From: Euphorbia lathyris | Taxonomy: Eukaryota; Streptophyta; Magnoliopsida; Malpighiales; Euphorbiaceae | Direction of reading: 5' to 3' | Length of the DNA: 64,000 bases | Assembly (NCBI RefSeq): GCF_963576675.1 | Contig: NC_088917.1 | Coordinates: forward strand, 80,214,610 to 80,278,609 | Part shown: positions 1-8,918 of the stretch, in pieces | Layout of the letters: the number at the start of each line of letters is the position of its first letter | Numbering within the stretch: position 1 is the stretch's first letter | Notes under the pieces: model-generated | The model's database searches: none | What the model saw: only the letters and a program-made list of their open reading frames with translations | Told to the model about the DNA's origin: nothing | Translations under genes and position numbers: made by a program

Positions 1-64
1 AGCTCAACATAGCAGTACAGATACAACAAATGTCTTTACGTGGTCTGCTGATCACACAGCCTTT

Positions 65-1597
65 TTGAGCAACATAGCCAAAATTCAAGAGCCCAAGACA
101 TATAGAGAGGCACAAGGAGATCCTAACTGGGAAGCAGGAACTGCTTTGGAAGCAAATAACACATGGGTTTTAGTTTCCTTACCTAAAGGAAAGAGGCCTA
201 TCTCATCTAGATGGATATTCAAAGTTAAGTATGCAACTGATGGCACTATTTCCAGATACAAAGCAAGGGTTGTAGCAAGAGGACAATATGGAGTAGATTA
301 CCATGAGAGCTATTCACCAGTTACTAAGGTTGTAACTGTCAGAGTTTTCCTAGCTTTGGCAGTTGCCAAAGGATGGCCAATTCATCAAATTGATATCAAC
401 AATGCATATTTGCATGGGTCAATTAATGAAGAACTTTACATGATTCCACCATAGGGGTATCACAAGGCACAGAAAGGTCAAGTATGCAAGCTAGATAAGT
501 CTCTTTATGGCTTAAAGTAGGCAGTGTGGAACAAAGCTTTTTCTAAGCAACTTATTCAACTTGGATTTGTGAAGTCTATTCATGATTATTGTCTTTTTAC
601 AAAGACTACTGCAACTGATTTTCTTGTAGTAATTGTCTATGTAGATGATGTGTTACTGACTGGAACTTCAATTAATCTCATTCAACAGGTGAAAGATCAT
701 CTTAAGTAATGTTTTACTATAAAGGATATGGGAGAGGCCAAATTTTTTCTTGGCATTGAACTTGCTAGATCACAACAAGGGTTGGTCATATCACAGACCA
801 AGTACATTCATGACTTAATTCAAGATGCGGGCTTGAATGAAGCAACATCAGTAATTAATCCTTTTCAAACAGGTGTACAATTGACTGGCGAGTCAGAATT
901 GTTTGCTCAACCTGACAGATATAGAAGAATAGTAGGAAGGCTTCTATACTTAGGGTTCACACGCCCGGATATAGCCTACATCACACAGCAATTGAGTCAG
1001 TACATGGGTGCTCCTACTCAATTACAAATGAATGCTGCTCTTTATGTCCTTAGATACCTAAAGGGTACTCAAACTAAAGGGCTTTTCTATGCAGCAGACT
1101 CAAATACAAGGCTATTGACAGCCTACTGTGATTCTGATTGGGGGAGATGTAAAGTAACAAGGAGGTCTATTACTAGGTATTGTGTGTTTTTAGGTTCATC
1201 TCTAGTGTCATGGAAGTCTAAGAAGCAAAGCACGGTTAGTAGAAGTTCTGCAGAGGCAGAATACAGAGCTATGGCTACAACTACATGTGAAGTAAAGTGG
1301 TTAAGCTATATTTTAGGAGAGTTTAAAATTGCACCAGTCATTGCTATACCTTTGTACTGTGATAATCAGACAGCCATACATGTTGCTGCTAACCCGGTCT
1401 TTCATGAAAGAATGAAACATGTGGACCTTGATTGTCACATAGTTAGAGAGCATTTGATGGAAGGCTTAATATGCACCCCATATATTTCAACAAATAGCCA
1501 ATTGGCCTATTTACTTACTAAACCCTTAACTGGTATACAAATGGCTACTGCATTGATCAAGATGAAGTTATTTACTGTTGGTACAACTATATCTTGA
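65..1597 (+). pseudogene. Ty1/copia pol remnant: reverse transcriptase and RNase H
   Basis: This is the 3' half of a copia polyprotein, cut by the window start. Visible motifs are the copia RT opening (ISSRWIFKVKY, then YKARVVARG), the RT catalytic YVDDVLLTG near 637-663, and copia RNase H (AYCDSDWG, then SRSSAEAEYRAMA near 1234-1272). The pieces 65-454, 524-709 and 728-1597 share one frame and are separated by TAG at 452, TAG at 518 and TAA at 707. The TAG at 518 falls where the family usually has Gln after SLYGLK. The frame ends 8 bases before the LTR. The copy is dead as a coding unit. Family assignment is secure; the Ale/Retrofit lineage is only suggested, by the short LTR. Confidence 0.93.
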
Positions 1598-1605
1598 GGG
1601 GAGGC

Positions 1606-1793
1606 TGTTGGAATATAAACTGCTGCTGTACACAAAAATAAACTGTTAATAATTATGTTAGTTAACACCTCCTTTCCTCTGTTATAGTATAGGTTTCATA
1701 TCGGTTAAAATGTTGTACTATGTAAACACGCTTATACATGTTATTTTCCAATAAGATGAAATATAACAATTACAATTGTAATTGTTTTCTTCA
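1606..1793 (+). repeat. 3' LTR of the copia remnant
   Basis: A purine-rich tract (gaggggaggc, 1596-1605) directly follows the pol stop and is followed by TGTTGGAATA, a typical copia polypurine tract and LTR start. The best end is TTCTTCA at 1793. This is inferred partly because the DNA from 1794 on resembles an unrelated copy at 11470-11560 and is therefore flanking sequence. That gives a short LTR of about 188 bp. The start is well supported; the end is a guess within some tens of bases. Confidence 0.7.
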
Positions 1794-1875
1794 CAAGTAT
1801 AAGTTCAGGGTACCAAAAGGTAAAAAGCGACAAGTTCAGGCGTGTAATTTATATATTAAGCCAAAAAACCCGAAA
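1794..1875 (+). repeat. dispersed repeat copy, related to 11470-11560
   Basis: The segment caagtataagttcagg ... aaaaagcgacaagttcagg ... gtgtaatttatatattaag matches 11472-11557 with small gaps. Both copies lie near or within the BIOF locus. No coding potential. Probably a remnant of an old non-autonomous element. From 1876 to 2224 I see only AT-rich sequence without recognisable features. Confidence 0.45.
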
Positions 1876-2224
1876 TTATATAGATTTACCATGAGCAGCA
1901 GCAACAACTGGGACTGGGGTTGAAGTTGAAAATACAAATGAGCGGCCCCTTGTTTGTATAAGTTTTTTCCACTTTTTGCTGTTCATATAGAATCAACATA
2001 ACAAGAGTGTTGGTAATGATAACTAGAGCATTAAATAAATAGATAGATTGTAAATAAAGCTAGGCTCTAGTTGGGCATACAGGATTGGTCGGAGATTAAT
2101 CGGGGATTAATCAACTTTGTATTTTTATATTTTCTTATATAAATGCAATTAAAAATGTATTATACTATTTAAACATAATAATATAAAATGATTTAATATA
2201 GAAAAACATGTATATTAGTACACA

Positions 2225-2850
2225 TAGTTATTAAAGGTGCATGGGTCCAGAAGCCTTTGCCATGGCGAGACAATACGCACTTGCAAAAACAAAAATTATA
2301 AAACTATAAAACTAACATAAAAAAGCAATGAATACTAAATCATGACAATATTGTTAAGCATAAATAAATTTTAAAATGCAAAATAAAACCCATGTTAGAA
2401 AGCTAAAGTTGAATATTAAAGCCTAAGTTCTAATCCCGATCAAAACTCTCCAAATTCATCACTCATGTTGAATTCAAATTCCCCTTGACTGCTTTGTTTT
2501 TGTTTGAATTTGTTTTATGTGTTTTGTTCTACTAAACTTCTTCCTCTTATAATAAGACTATGTCGCTTCCTCTTCTAATTAATTCAAACATATAATCTCT
2601 CTCTTCCTTTTTGATATTTGTTTTTTTTCTCATTTGGGACCCTTCAGAACACTTGTTCCAAATATGTAACCGTCATAAAAACCATATAATTGCCCCTATG
2701 TCACCAAGGCGCGCCTTGGTGCGCCTTTGGCAACTGCCCTTTGGCACAAAATGGCGAACCAGGCGTGCGCCATGGCGTTTGCACCACGCCATGAGGGTGT
2801 CATGGCGCTAAGGCCTGCGCCAGGCGCCAAAGGCGAGCCTTTAATAACTA
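2225..2850. mobile_element. candidate non-autonomous TIR element with a GC-rich palindromic core
   Basis: The ends are inverted copies: TAGTTATTAAAGG at 2225 and CCTTTAATAACTA ending at 2850. The last 150 bases (about 2700-2840) are packed with short GC palindromes such as AAGGCGCGCCTT and GGCGCC, in sharp contrast to the AT-rich rest. No target-site duplication could be fixed, so the superfamily (hAT-like or other) is open. There is no ORF of note. From 2851 to 2991 nothing recognisable is seen. Confidence 0.5.
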
Positions 2851-2991
2851 TAACATATATCTTTAAAAATGTGTAAAAAAACTATTTCAACTACAATATC
2901 ATCGAAACAATTGAAATAAGTAAAAATAATGTCCATAAGTAATATTATTAACCGAAAACTATGAAACACTATCCTTAAAGTCTTCAACCAT

Positions 2992-3349
2992 TGATAGCAA
3001 AAGGGCCAGGCCTGAGATAATGGGGGCTGGGCCTAAAGTTTTGAGAGTTTATGAAAGGAGGAAAAGAAAGAATGGTGTCGTGGCAGGCTAGGTTGGTTTT
3101 GAAAGTGAGTAAGAGTCTGTCCTGTAGTGAGGATATATAATAAGAGGTAGGTTGTTTTTGAGGGGGCGTATGTTTAGTTATTTTGGGACCTTTCTGTTGT
3201 CACAAAGGTCTGTGAGGGGACATTGTCCCTGGGGTAGTTTATCACTGTAGAGATTCCTTTCTACTATTTTATTCATCAATATACTAACAGCTCCATTATC
3301 TTTCTTTTATTGTTCTATTATTGATCCCTGAGCTTACAAATTCCTATCA
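2992..3349 (+). repeat. 5' LTR of the chromovirus
   Basis: 358 bp, TGATAG...CTATCA, nearly identical to 8079-8436 (differences seen: A/G in the cacaRagg segment and C/T near the end). A TATA-like run (gatatataataag) lies near 3131. The first 100 bases are the same DNA that encodes the end of pol in the 3' copy, but here no start codon precedes it. Confidence 0.95.
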
Positions 3350-3350
3350 T

Positions 3351-3366
3351 TGGTCCGACCTGCCGG
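3351..3366 (+). other. candidate primer-binding site
   Basis: TGG begins one base after the LTR, as expected for a primer-binding site (tggtccgacctgccgg). It is not the common plant initiator-Met site TGGTATCAGAGC, and I could not assign a tRNA. The gag ATG at 3367 follows immediately, so if this is the site, the leader between LTR and gag is only 17 bases. Confidence 0.45.
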
Positions 3367-4938
3367 ATGTCCAATACCAGCGGCGAGATGGATCCGAAGG
3401 TCCAAGACAGGTTTGATGCTACTGCTGTTAGGATTGTTGGTGTGGAGAAACAAATTTCTGGGGTGGGAAGTCAGGTAACTCGACTGTCACAAAACATGAC
3501 TTCCATGGAACTCTCAATGGATGAGATTAAAGTTCAGTTAGCTAACCTGGCAAGGAAGATGGATGTGCTGACCGGAGAGAGTGAAGAAACGGTCTCTGCT
3601 GGCCGGAAGCCACAGGCAGCGAGTACGACAGGAAGCGGCGGAAGAGCGATGATATTGGGTCCAAATCAAACACAGCAGGTTCGACGCCAACTAGCTATGG
3701 CTCCAACCACTCCTAGCTCAAGTGGAGGAGGACCACCATTCGATAATCATTTGGGCGGCCGGAAAGTGAAGTTGCCCCTATTTGACGGTGTGGACCCTAA
3801 GGGGTGGCTCACCAGGGCAGAAACCTATTTCCGTATTAACCAGACGCCGGAGGAAATGTGGATTTCAAACGCCGAGATTTGTATGGAGAGTTCGGCAATA
3901 AATTGGTTTTCGGTATTACAGGAATCGTCCCCACTGCTGTCTTGGGACGTTTTCAGGGAGGAACTCCTTCAACGTTTCAGTTCCCTTGATATTCAGAATC
4001 CTTATCAAGAGTTAGCTGCGATGAAACAAACCGGAACGGTGATTGAGTTCATAGAATACTTTGAAAGAGTGGCTTCACTGGTTCCCCGTCAACCAGAGCT
4101 GCAATATGTGGGTTATTTCGTCAACGGTTTGAAGGAAGAGGTTCGAGACAAGGTGTTGATGCACAACCCTAGTTCTCGCCTAGAAGCTATGAGACTCGGA
4201 CGGACGGCCGAAGCCACGATTTACAGGGAAAGGGGCGGCGCCGGAAATTCCAGAGGAAGGAGTTGGAATGCTCAAGATAAACGTCCGTACTCTCTCTTGA
4301 ATTATGGTACAGGAAATGGGCCTAATAGGGCAGGAAATACATCAGGCCCAAGTTCACCTAGGTGGGATGGTTCAGAGGTAAGAAATTTTAATGGCCCAAG
4401 AGCTGATTCTTCTAGAGCCTCATCTCTTTCTTCTACTGCAAACACTTCAATTCTAAAAAACAGGGGCACCAAACATATTACCCAAAGAGAGTGGGATGAA
4501 CGCAAAAGAAAAGGGCTTTGTTTCAGATGCTCCCAACCTTACTCACCACAACATCGATGTGCAGAGGGAAAGCTCCATATCCTGTTATTGGCCGACGATG
4601 AAGACGTGGACGCCGACGGTGAAATTGTATTGGCAGAAGCAGTTCCCTCAGGTGAGGATGAGGAAGCCGAGATCGTTAGAGGAGAATGTCATGTATTAGA
4701 GCGTAACGGCTCGATTGAGTACAATGATAGTGAACTCAAGACCTTTAAGGTCATAGGGGAGATCCAAGGTATTCCGATTTCAATTTTGGTGGATAGTGGT
4801 GCCACCCATAATTTTATCTCCAAATCCCTGGTGAAATATTTGGGGCTTCCAACTGATGAAGGCAGAGAGATCAGCATCAGGTTAGGCGATGGTCACACAG
4901 TAAAGATCACAGAACATTGTCCATTGATCAAATTGTGA
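3367..4938 (+). CDS. chromovirus Gag and protease
   Basis: 523 residues. The N-terminal third is a low-complexity or coiled region. Around residues 135-260 lies a retrotransposon gag domain (DPKGWLTRAETYF, then WDVFREELLQRF). A zinc knuckle CFRCSQPYSPQHRC is at about 384-397. The aspartic protease active site DSGATHNFIS is at about 475. Gag packages the element RNA and the protease matures the polyprotein. The start is the first ATG after the putative primer site. The frame closes with TGA at 4936-4938 and pol resumes in the same frame with ATG at 4939, so this is one polyprotein interrupted by a single stop. Whether that stop is a mutation or is read through is unknown. Confidence 0.92.
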   Translation: MSNTSGEMDPKVQDRFDATAVRIVGVEKQISGVGSQVTRLSQNMTSMELSMDEIKVQLANLARKMDVLTGESEETVSAGRKPQAASTTGSGGRAMILGPNQTQQVRRQLAMAPTTPSSSGGGPPFDNHLGGRKVKLPLFDGVDPKGWLTRAETYFRINQTPEEMWISNAEICMESSAINWFSVLQESSPLLSWDVFREELLQRFSSLDIQNPYQELAAMKQTGTVIEFIEYFERVASLVPRQPELQYVGYFVNGLKEEVRDKVLMHNPSSRLEAMRLGRTAEATIYRERGGAGNSRGRSWNAQDKRPYSLLNYGTGNGPNRAGNTSGPSSPRWDGSEVRNFNGPRADSSRASSLSSTANTSILKNRGTKHITQREWDERKRKGLCFRCSQPYSPQHRCAEGKLHILLLADDEDVDADGEIVLAEAVPSGEDEEAEIVRGECHVLERNGSIEYNDSELKTFKVIGEIQGIPISILVDSGATHNFISKSLVKYLGLPTDEGREISIRLGDGHTVKITEHCPLIKL

Positions 4939-7900
4939 ATGGGTTCCTTCAATTGTCAGGTCAGGGCTCTAACTTTTGAATTGGGGAAGCTTGATTTAAT
5001 TCTAGGAATTGAATGGTTACGGACCCTAGGAGAAGTCAGTCACGATTGGGGACAGCGAAAGATGAAGTTTTGGCAAAACGGGCAATTGATTGAGTTGGTA
5101 GGAAGAATGAAAATGGGGAGCGAGTCGATTACACCGCTAAACTGTTTGCTGGAGGGCGAGGAGAATGATATGATCATTGGGAAATCAGTCCATTCTCAAA
5201 ATCCACATGAACTCACTGAGTCTCAATTGGGAAGCTTGAAGCTGATTCAAGAGAAATTTGAAAAGATCTTCAGAGAGCCCCGAGGACTACCACCTCCGAG
5301 GAGAAATTCTCACGCCATAACCTTAATACCAGGAAGCGGTCCGGTATGTGTCCGCCCATATCGATATCCGCACCACCACAAAGACGAAATACAAAGGCAA
5401 GTTGCAGACATGCTGGAACAGGGCATTATTCGCCACAGCTGCAGTGCATATTCTAGCCCGGTCTTATTGGTTAAGAAGAGGGATGAGTCGTGGAGGTTGT
5501 GTGTAGATTACCGAGCTTTGAATCGGGTAACCGTGCCCGATAAGTATCCAATTCCCGTGGTGAATGAACTCCTTGACGAACTTCATGGTTCTCACTACTT
5601 CTCGAAGGTTGATTTGAAAGCCGGATTCCATCAAATTTTAATGAAGGTCGAGGACGTTGAGAAAACAGCCTTCCGGACACACGATGGCCACTATGAGTAC
5701 TTGGTAATGCCGTTTGGATTGACAAACGCCCCCGAAACATTTCAAGCCACAATGAATGAAATCTTCAGACCATATTTGCGGAAATTTATCTTGGTCTTCT
5801 TCGACGATATTCTGATATTTAGTCCGGATTGGGAGACTCATTTGCACCATGTCGAGATTACTCTAGGTATACTTATGAGGCAGCAGTTCGTGGCTAATTA
5901 CAACAAATGCCAATTTGGAGGGAGATCGGTAGAATATCTCGGTCATATTATTTCTGGAGAGGGCGTAGCTATGGATCCCACAAAGGTTGAAGCAGTAATA
6001 TCGTGGCCGGTTCCAAAATCAGTAAAAGGCGTACGGGGATTCCTCGGATTAACCGGGTATTATCGGAAATTTATTGCCAATTACGGCAAGATTGCTCGAC
6101 CTCTCATGGAGCTGACAAAGAAGGACGGTTTCCTATGGACTGGGTCATCTCAGCAGGCCTTTGAGGCATTGAAAGCAGCACTTACTACGGCACCAGTTTT
6201 GGCCTTGCCTAATTTTGAAGAGGTATTCGATATAGAGTGCGACGCCAACGGAAGAGGAGTGGGGGCTGTCCTAATGCAACAGTGTAGGCCAATTGCTTTT
6301 TTCAGTAAGGCATTAACAGACAGGAATTTATCAAAGTCAGCTTACGATAAAGAGATCATGGGGTTAGCTCTCGCAATCCAACACTGGCGAACGTACCTCC
6401 AAGGCAGAAAATTCCGAGTCTTCACTAATCAGAAAAGTTTGAAGCATCTCCTTAGCCAGCGAATTACTACCTGCGATCAACAAAATTGGGTAGCAAAGCT
6501 CCTCGGGTACCAATTTGAAATTTTTTACAAGCCTGGCAAGTTGAACTCAGCAGCAGACTCTCTTTCGCGAAGGGGGGATGAAGGGGAATTTGGTACTATG
6601 ATTGCATCCTATCCACAGTGGGAAGATGGAGCTCAATTAATCAAAGAGGCCGAGAACGATAAATATTTGAATAAGATTCGGGCAGATTTACAGGCTGATC
6701 CTCTTTCCCGGCCGGGATTTCAAATTAACAATGGAATTCTTCTCTATAAGAACAGGTTAGTTATCTCTGCTCAGTCATCTCAAATCCTAGCCTTATTGAA
6801 CGAGCATCATTCCTCTCCTACCGGGGGACATTCAGGTTTCTACAGAACCTATCGGAGGTTGGCGGCAAATATTTATTGGGTCGGAATGAGCAAGGTTGTC
6901 CAAGAATTTGTGAGAAATTGCGACGTCTGTCAGCGTTATAAGGCATCCACACTTGCACCAGCCGGGTTATTACAGCCTTTGAACATACCTGATGTAGTGT
7001 GGCAAGACATATCAATGGATTTTATCTCCGGTCTTCCGAAGTCAAAGGGTTTTGATACAATATTAGTGATTGTCGACCGGCTGAGCAAATATGCACACTT
7101 TGTACTCCTCAAACATCCCTACTCCGCTAAATCCATTGCGGATGTTTTTGTAAAAGAGGTGGTGAGGCTCCATGGTATTCCGGTAACAATAGTAAGTGAT
7201 CGGGATCCCGTATTTATGAGTAAATTTTGGACTGAGTTGTTTCAGTTGCAGGGTACTGTTCTAAAAATGTCTTCCGCTTATCACCCCGAGACGGATGGAC
7301 AAACGGAAGTAACGAATCGCTGTTTAGAGACCTATCTCAGATGCTTTGCAGTAGAACAACCCCGTACGTGGTCTTATTGGCTTCCGTGGGCCGAATATTG
7401 GTTCAACACTTCTTTTCATATATCTACGGGTATGTCACCCTTCGAGGTGGTTTACGGGAGGAAGCCCCCGACTCCTCTTCAATTTGTTCCCGAAGAAATC
7501 AAAGTAGAATGGGTTGCTAGGGAATTGAATGATCGAAAGGAGGTTCTATCACAATTGAAGTTCAATTTGGCCAAGGCACAAGACGCTATGAGGCGACAGG
7601 CCAACAAACACAGGCGGGATGTGTCGTTTGAGGCAGGTGACTGGGTCTTTCTGAAGTTACGACCCCATAAGCAGCAGTCGGTGGTTAGAAGAGTGAATCA
7701 GAAACTTGCAGCTCGGTTTTATGGTCCTTTTCAAGTCAAACGCCGCATCGGACCAGTTGCTTATGAGCTGCAACTCCCAAAGGGCTCCAAAATTCACCCT
7801 GTGTTTCATGCATCAATGCTGAAGCTAGCCAACAAGCCTCGTGCAGTAGAAGCATCTCTACCAGAAGGTTTCGAAGTTTCAATGAATGAGGCTAGCGCTC

Positions 7901-8178
7901 CAGAATCGATCCTCTCCTCTAGGAAAGTTCGACGTGACGGGGAAGACATCAACCAGCTGCTTGTTAGATGGGAAGGTCGCAGTGTTGAAGAAGCTTCCTG
8001 GGAGGATGAAGTTACCATCAAAACTCAGTTTCCTGACCTCAGTCTTGAGGACAAGACTGATTTTCATGAGGGTGGTAGTGATAGCAAAAGGGCCAGGCCT
8101 GAGATAATGGGGGCTGGGCCTAAAGTTTTGAGAGTTTATGAAAGGAGGAAAAGAAAGAATGGTGTCGTGGCAGGCTAG
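4939..8178 (+). CDS. chromovirus Pol: RT, RNase H, integrase, chromodomain
   Basis: 1079 residues. RT has YSSPVLLVKKRD near residue 170 and the catalytic VFFDDILIFS near 286-295 (the usual YFDD carries F here). RNase H has ECDANGRGVGAVL near 433; the family more often has DAS. Integrase has a zinc-binding segment ending CDVC near 661 and a DDE triad: D in DISMDF near 690, D in VSDRDPVF near 753, E in DGQTEVTNR near 790. A chromodomain-like stretch (QLLVRWEGRSVEEASWE) lies around 1000-1020; in chromoviruses this domain directs insertion to particular chromatin. The reading frame crosses into the 3' LTR at 8079, and the last 33 residues, Lys/Arg-rich, are encoded by LTR sequence. No internal stop. 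Same frame as gag. Confidence 0.95.
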   Translation: MGSFNCQVRALTFELGKLDLILGIEWLRTLGEVSHDWGQRKMKFWQNGQLIELVGRMKMGSESITPLNCLLEGEENDMIIGKSVHSQNPHELTESQLGSLKLIQEKFEKIFREPRGLPPPRRNSHAITLIPGSGPVCVRPYRYPHHHKDEIQRQVADMLEQGIIRHSCSAYSSPVLLVKKRDESWRLCVDYRALNRVTVPDKYPIPVVNELLDELHGSHYFSKVDLKAGFHQILMKVEDVEKTAFRTHDGHYEYLVMPFGLTNAPETFQATMNEIFRPYLRKFILVFFDDILIFSPDWETHLHHVEITLGILMRQQFVANYNKCQFGGRSVEYLGHIISGEGVAMDPTKVEAVISWPVPKSVKGVRGFLGLTGYYRKFIANYGKIARPLMELTKKDGFLWTGSSQQAFEALKAALTTAPVLALPNFEEVFDIECDANGRGVGAVLMQQCRPIAFFSKALTDRNLSKSAYDKEIMGLALAIQHWRTYLQGRKFRVFTNQKSLKHLLSQRITTCDQQNWVAKLLGYQFEIFYKPGKLNSAADSLSRRGDEGEFGTMIASYPQWEDGAQLIKEAENDKYLNKIRADLQADPLSRPGFQINNGILLYKNRLVISAQSSQILALLNEHHSSPTGGHSGFYRTYRRLAANIYWVGMSKVVQEFVRNCDVCQRYKASTLAPAGLLQPLNIPDVVWQDISMDFISGLPKSKGFDTILVIVDRLSKYAHFVLLKHPYSAKSIADVFVKEVVRLHGIPVTIVSDRDPVFMSKFWTELFQLQGTVLKMSSAYHPETDGQTEVTNRCLETYLRCFAVEQPRTWSYWLPWAEYWFNTSFHISTGMSPFEVVYGRKPPTPLQFVPEEIKVEWVARELNDRKEVLSQLKFNLAKAQDAMRRQANKHRRDVSFEAGDWVFLKLRPHKQQSVVRRVNQKLAARFYGPFQVKRRIGPVAYELQLPKGSKIHPVFHASMLKLANKPRAVEASLPEGFEVSMNEASAPESILSSRKVRRDGEDINQLLVRWEGRSVEEASWEDEVTIKTQFPDLSLEDKTDFHEGGSDSKRARPEIMGAGPKVLRVYERRKRKNGVVAG

Positions 8179-8436
8179 GTTGGTTTTGAAAGTGAGTAAG
8201 AGTCTGTCCTGTAGTGAGGATATATAATAAGAGGTAGGTTGTTTTTGAGGGGGCGTATGTTTAGTTATTTTGGGACCTTTCTGTTGTCACAGAGGTCTGT
8301 GAGGGGACATTGTCCCTGGGGTAGTTTATCACTGTAGAGATTCCTTTCTACTATTTTATTCATCAATATACTAACAGCTCCATTATCTTTCTTTTATTGT
8401 TCTATTATTGATCCCTGAGTTTACAAATTCCTATCA
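8079..8436 (+). repeat. 3' LTR of the chromovirus
   Basis: 358 bp, TGATAG...CTATCA, followed by TSD ACCAT. A short purine-rich run (gagggtggtag, 8068-8078) before it can serve as polypurine tract and lies inside pol coding sequence. The first 100 bases encode the C-terminus of Pol. Confidence 0.95.
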
Positions 8437-8441
8437 ACCAT

Positions 8442-8918
8442 ATCATGGAAACAAGTAGAGAATGCAATTAGACAAAAATATCCGAAATAATAAACACAAT
8501 TCACCAAAAAACAATGCCAAAATGTTCAAAAGCGAATTATAATAAAGCAAAGAACCAGAATAATAATGGAAAAGAAAACATTTTTTGTTTTTATGCCGCC
8601 AGGCAGCCCCTAAGCAACTTCTAGGTGGCCAAGAAACAGCCAGAGGGCCTAAGCGGGGAAAATCGAAACAGATTCTTGATTTTGAGCGCCTAAGTGAGAC
8701 CTAGGTGGTCCAGGCGGCTTTGTTCTTGAAAACTGTTGAGTGGTTATGATTCTAAAAGAGTAACACCCGAACAAAGTTCCATTCCAATGTTTCAAATAAG
8801 AAAAAAGTAAAAATGGATCAGATATGATAAGAAAAATTCATTTCCTTCAAAGATGTTGAAGCACATCTTCTATCGCCTTATGTCTATTCTGCTAAATCAG
8901 TAAACACTAGAGTCTTAC
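8442..8918. other. non-coding: BIOF intron or downstream DNA with a GC-rich repeat block
   Basis: This lies directly after the splice donor of BIOF exon 7 (minus strand). I find no BIOF coding sequence here on either strand. The part around 8590-8720 has repeated cctaagcg, cctaggtgg and ccaggcgg motifs, similar in style to the GC core at 2700-2840, and may be a remnant of the same kind of small element. Otherwise AT-rich. Confidence 0.5.

Larger units (their letters stand above)
2992..8436 (+). mobile_element. complete Ty3/gypsy chromovirus (Reina-like), TSD ACCAT
   Basis: The element is bounded by two 358-bp LTRs that begin TGATAG and end CTATCA, a perfect terminal inverted repeat. ACCAT occurs at both 2987-2991 and 8437-8441, so the 5-bp target duplication is intact. 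It is 5445 bp long with gag-protease, then RT, RNase H, integrase and a C-terminal chromodomain-like segment. Size, short LTRs and chromodomain fit the Reina group of plant chromoviruses, but the lineage is an inference. By eye the LTRs differ at only 2 positions, so insertion was recent. The only coding lesion seen is one in-frame TGA between gag and pol. Confidence 0.95.

Noticed and set aside
1738..1923. 61-codon frame after the first copia LTR
   Set aside because: It spans the LTR end and a dispersed repeat, with no domain; not a gene.
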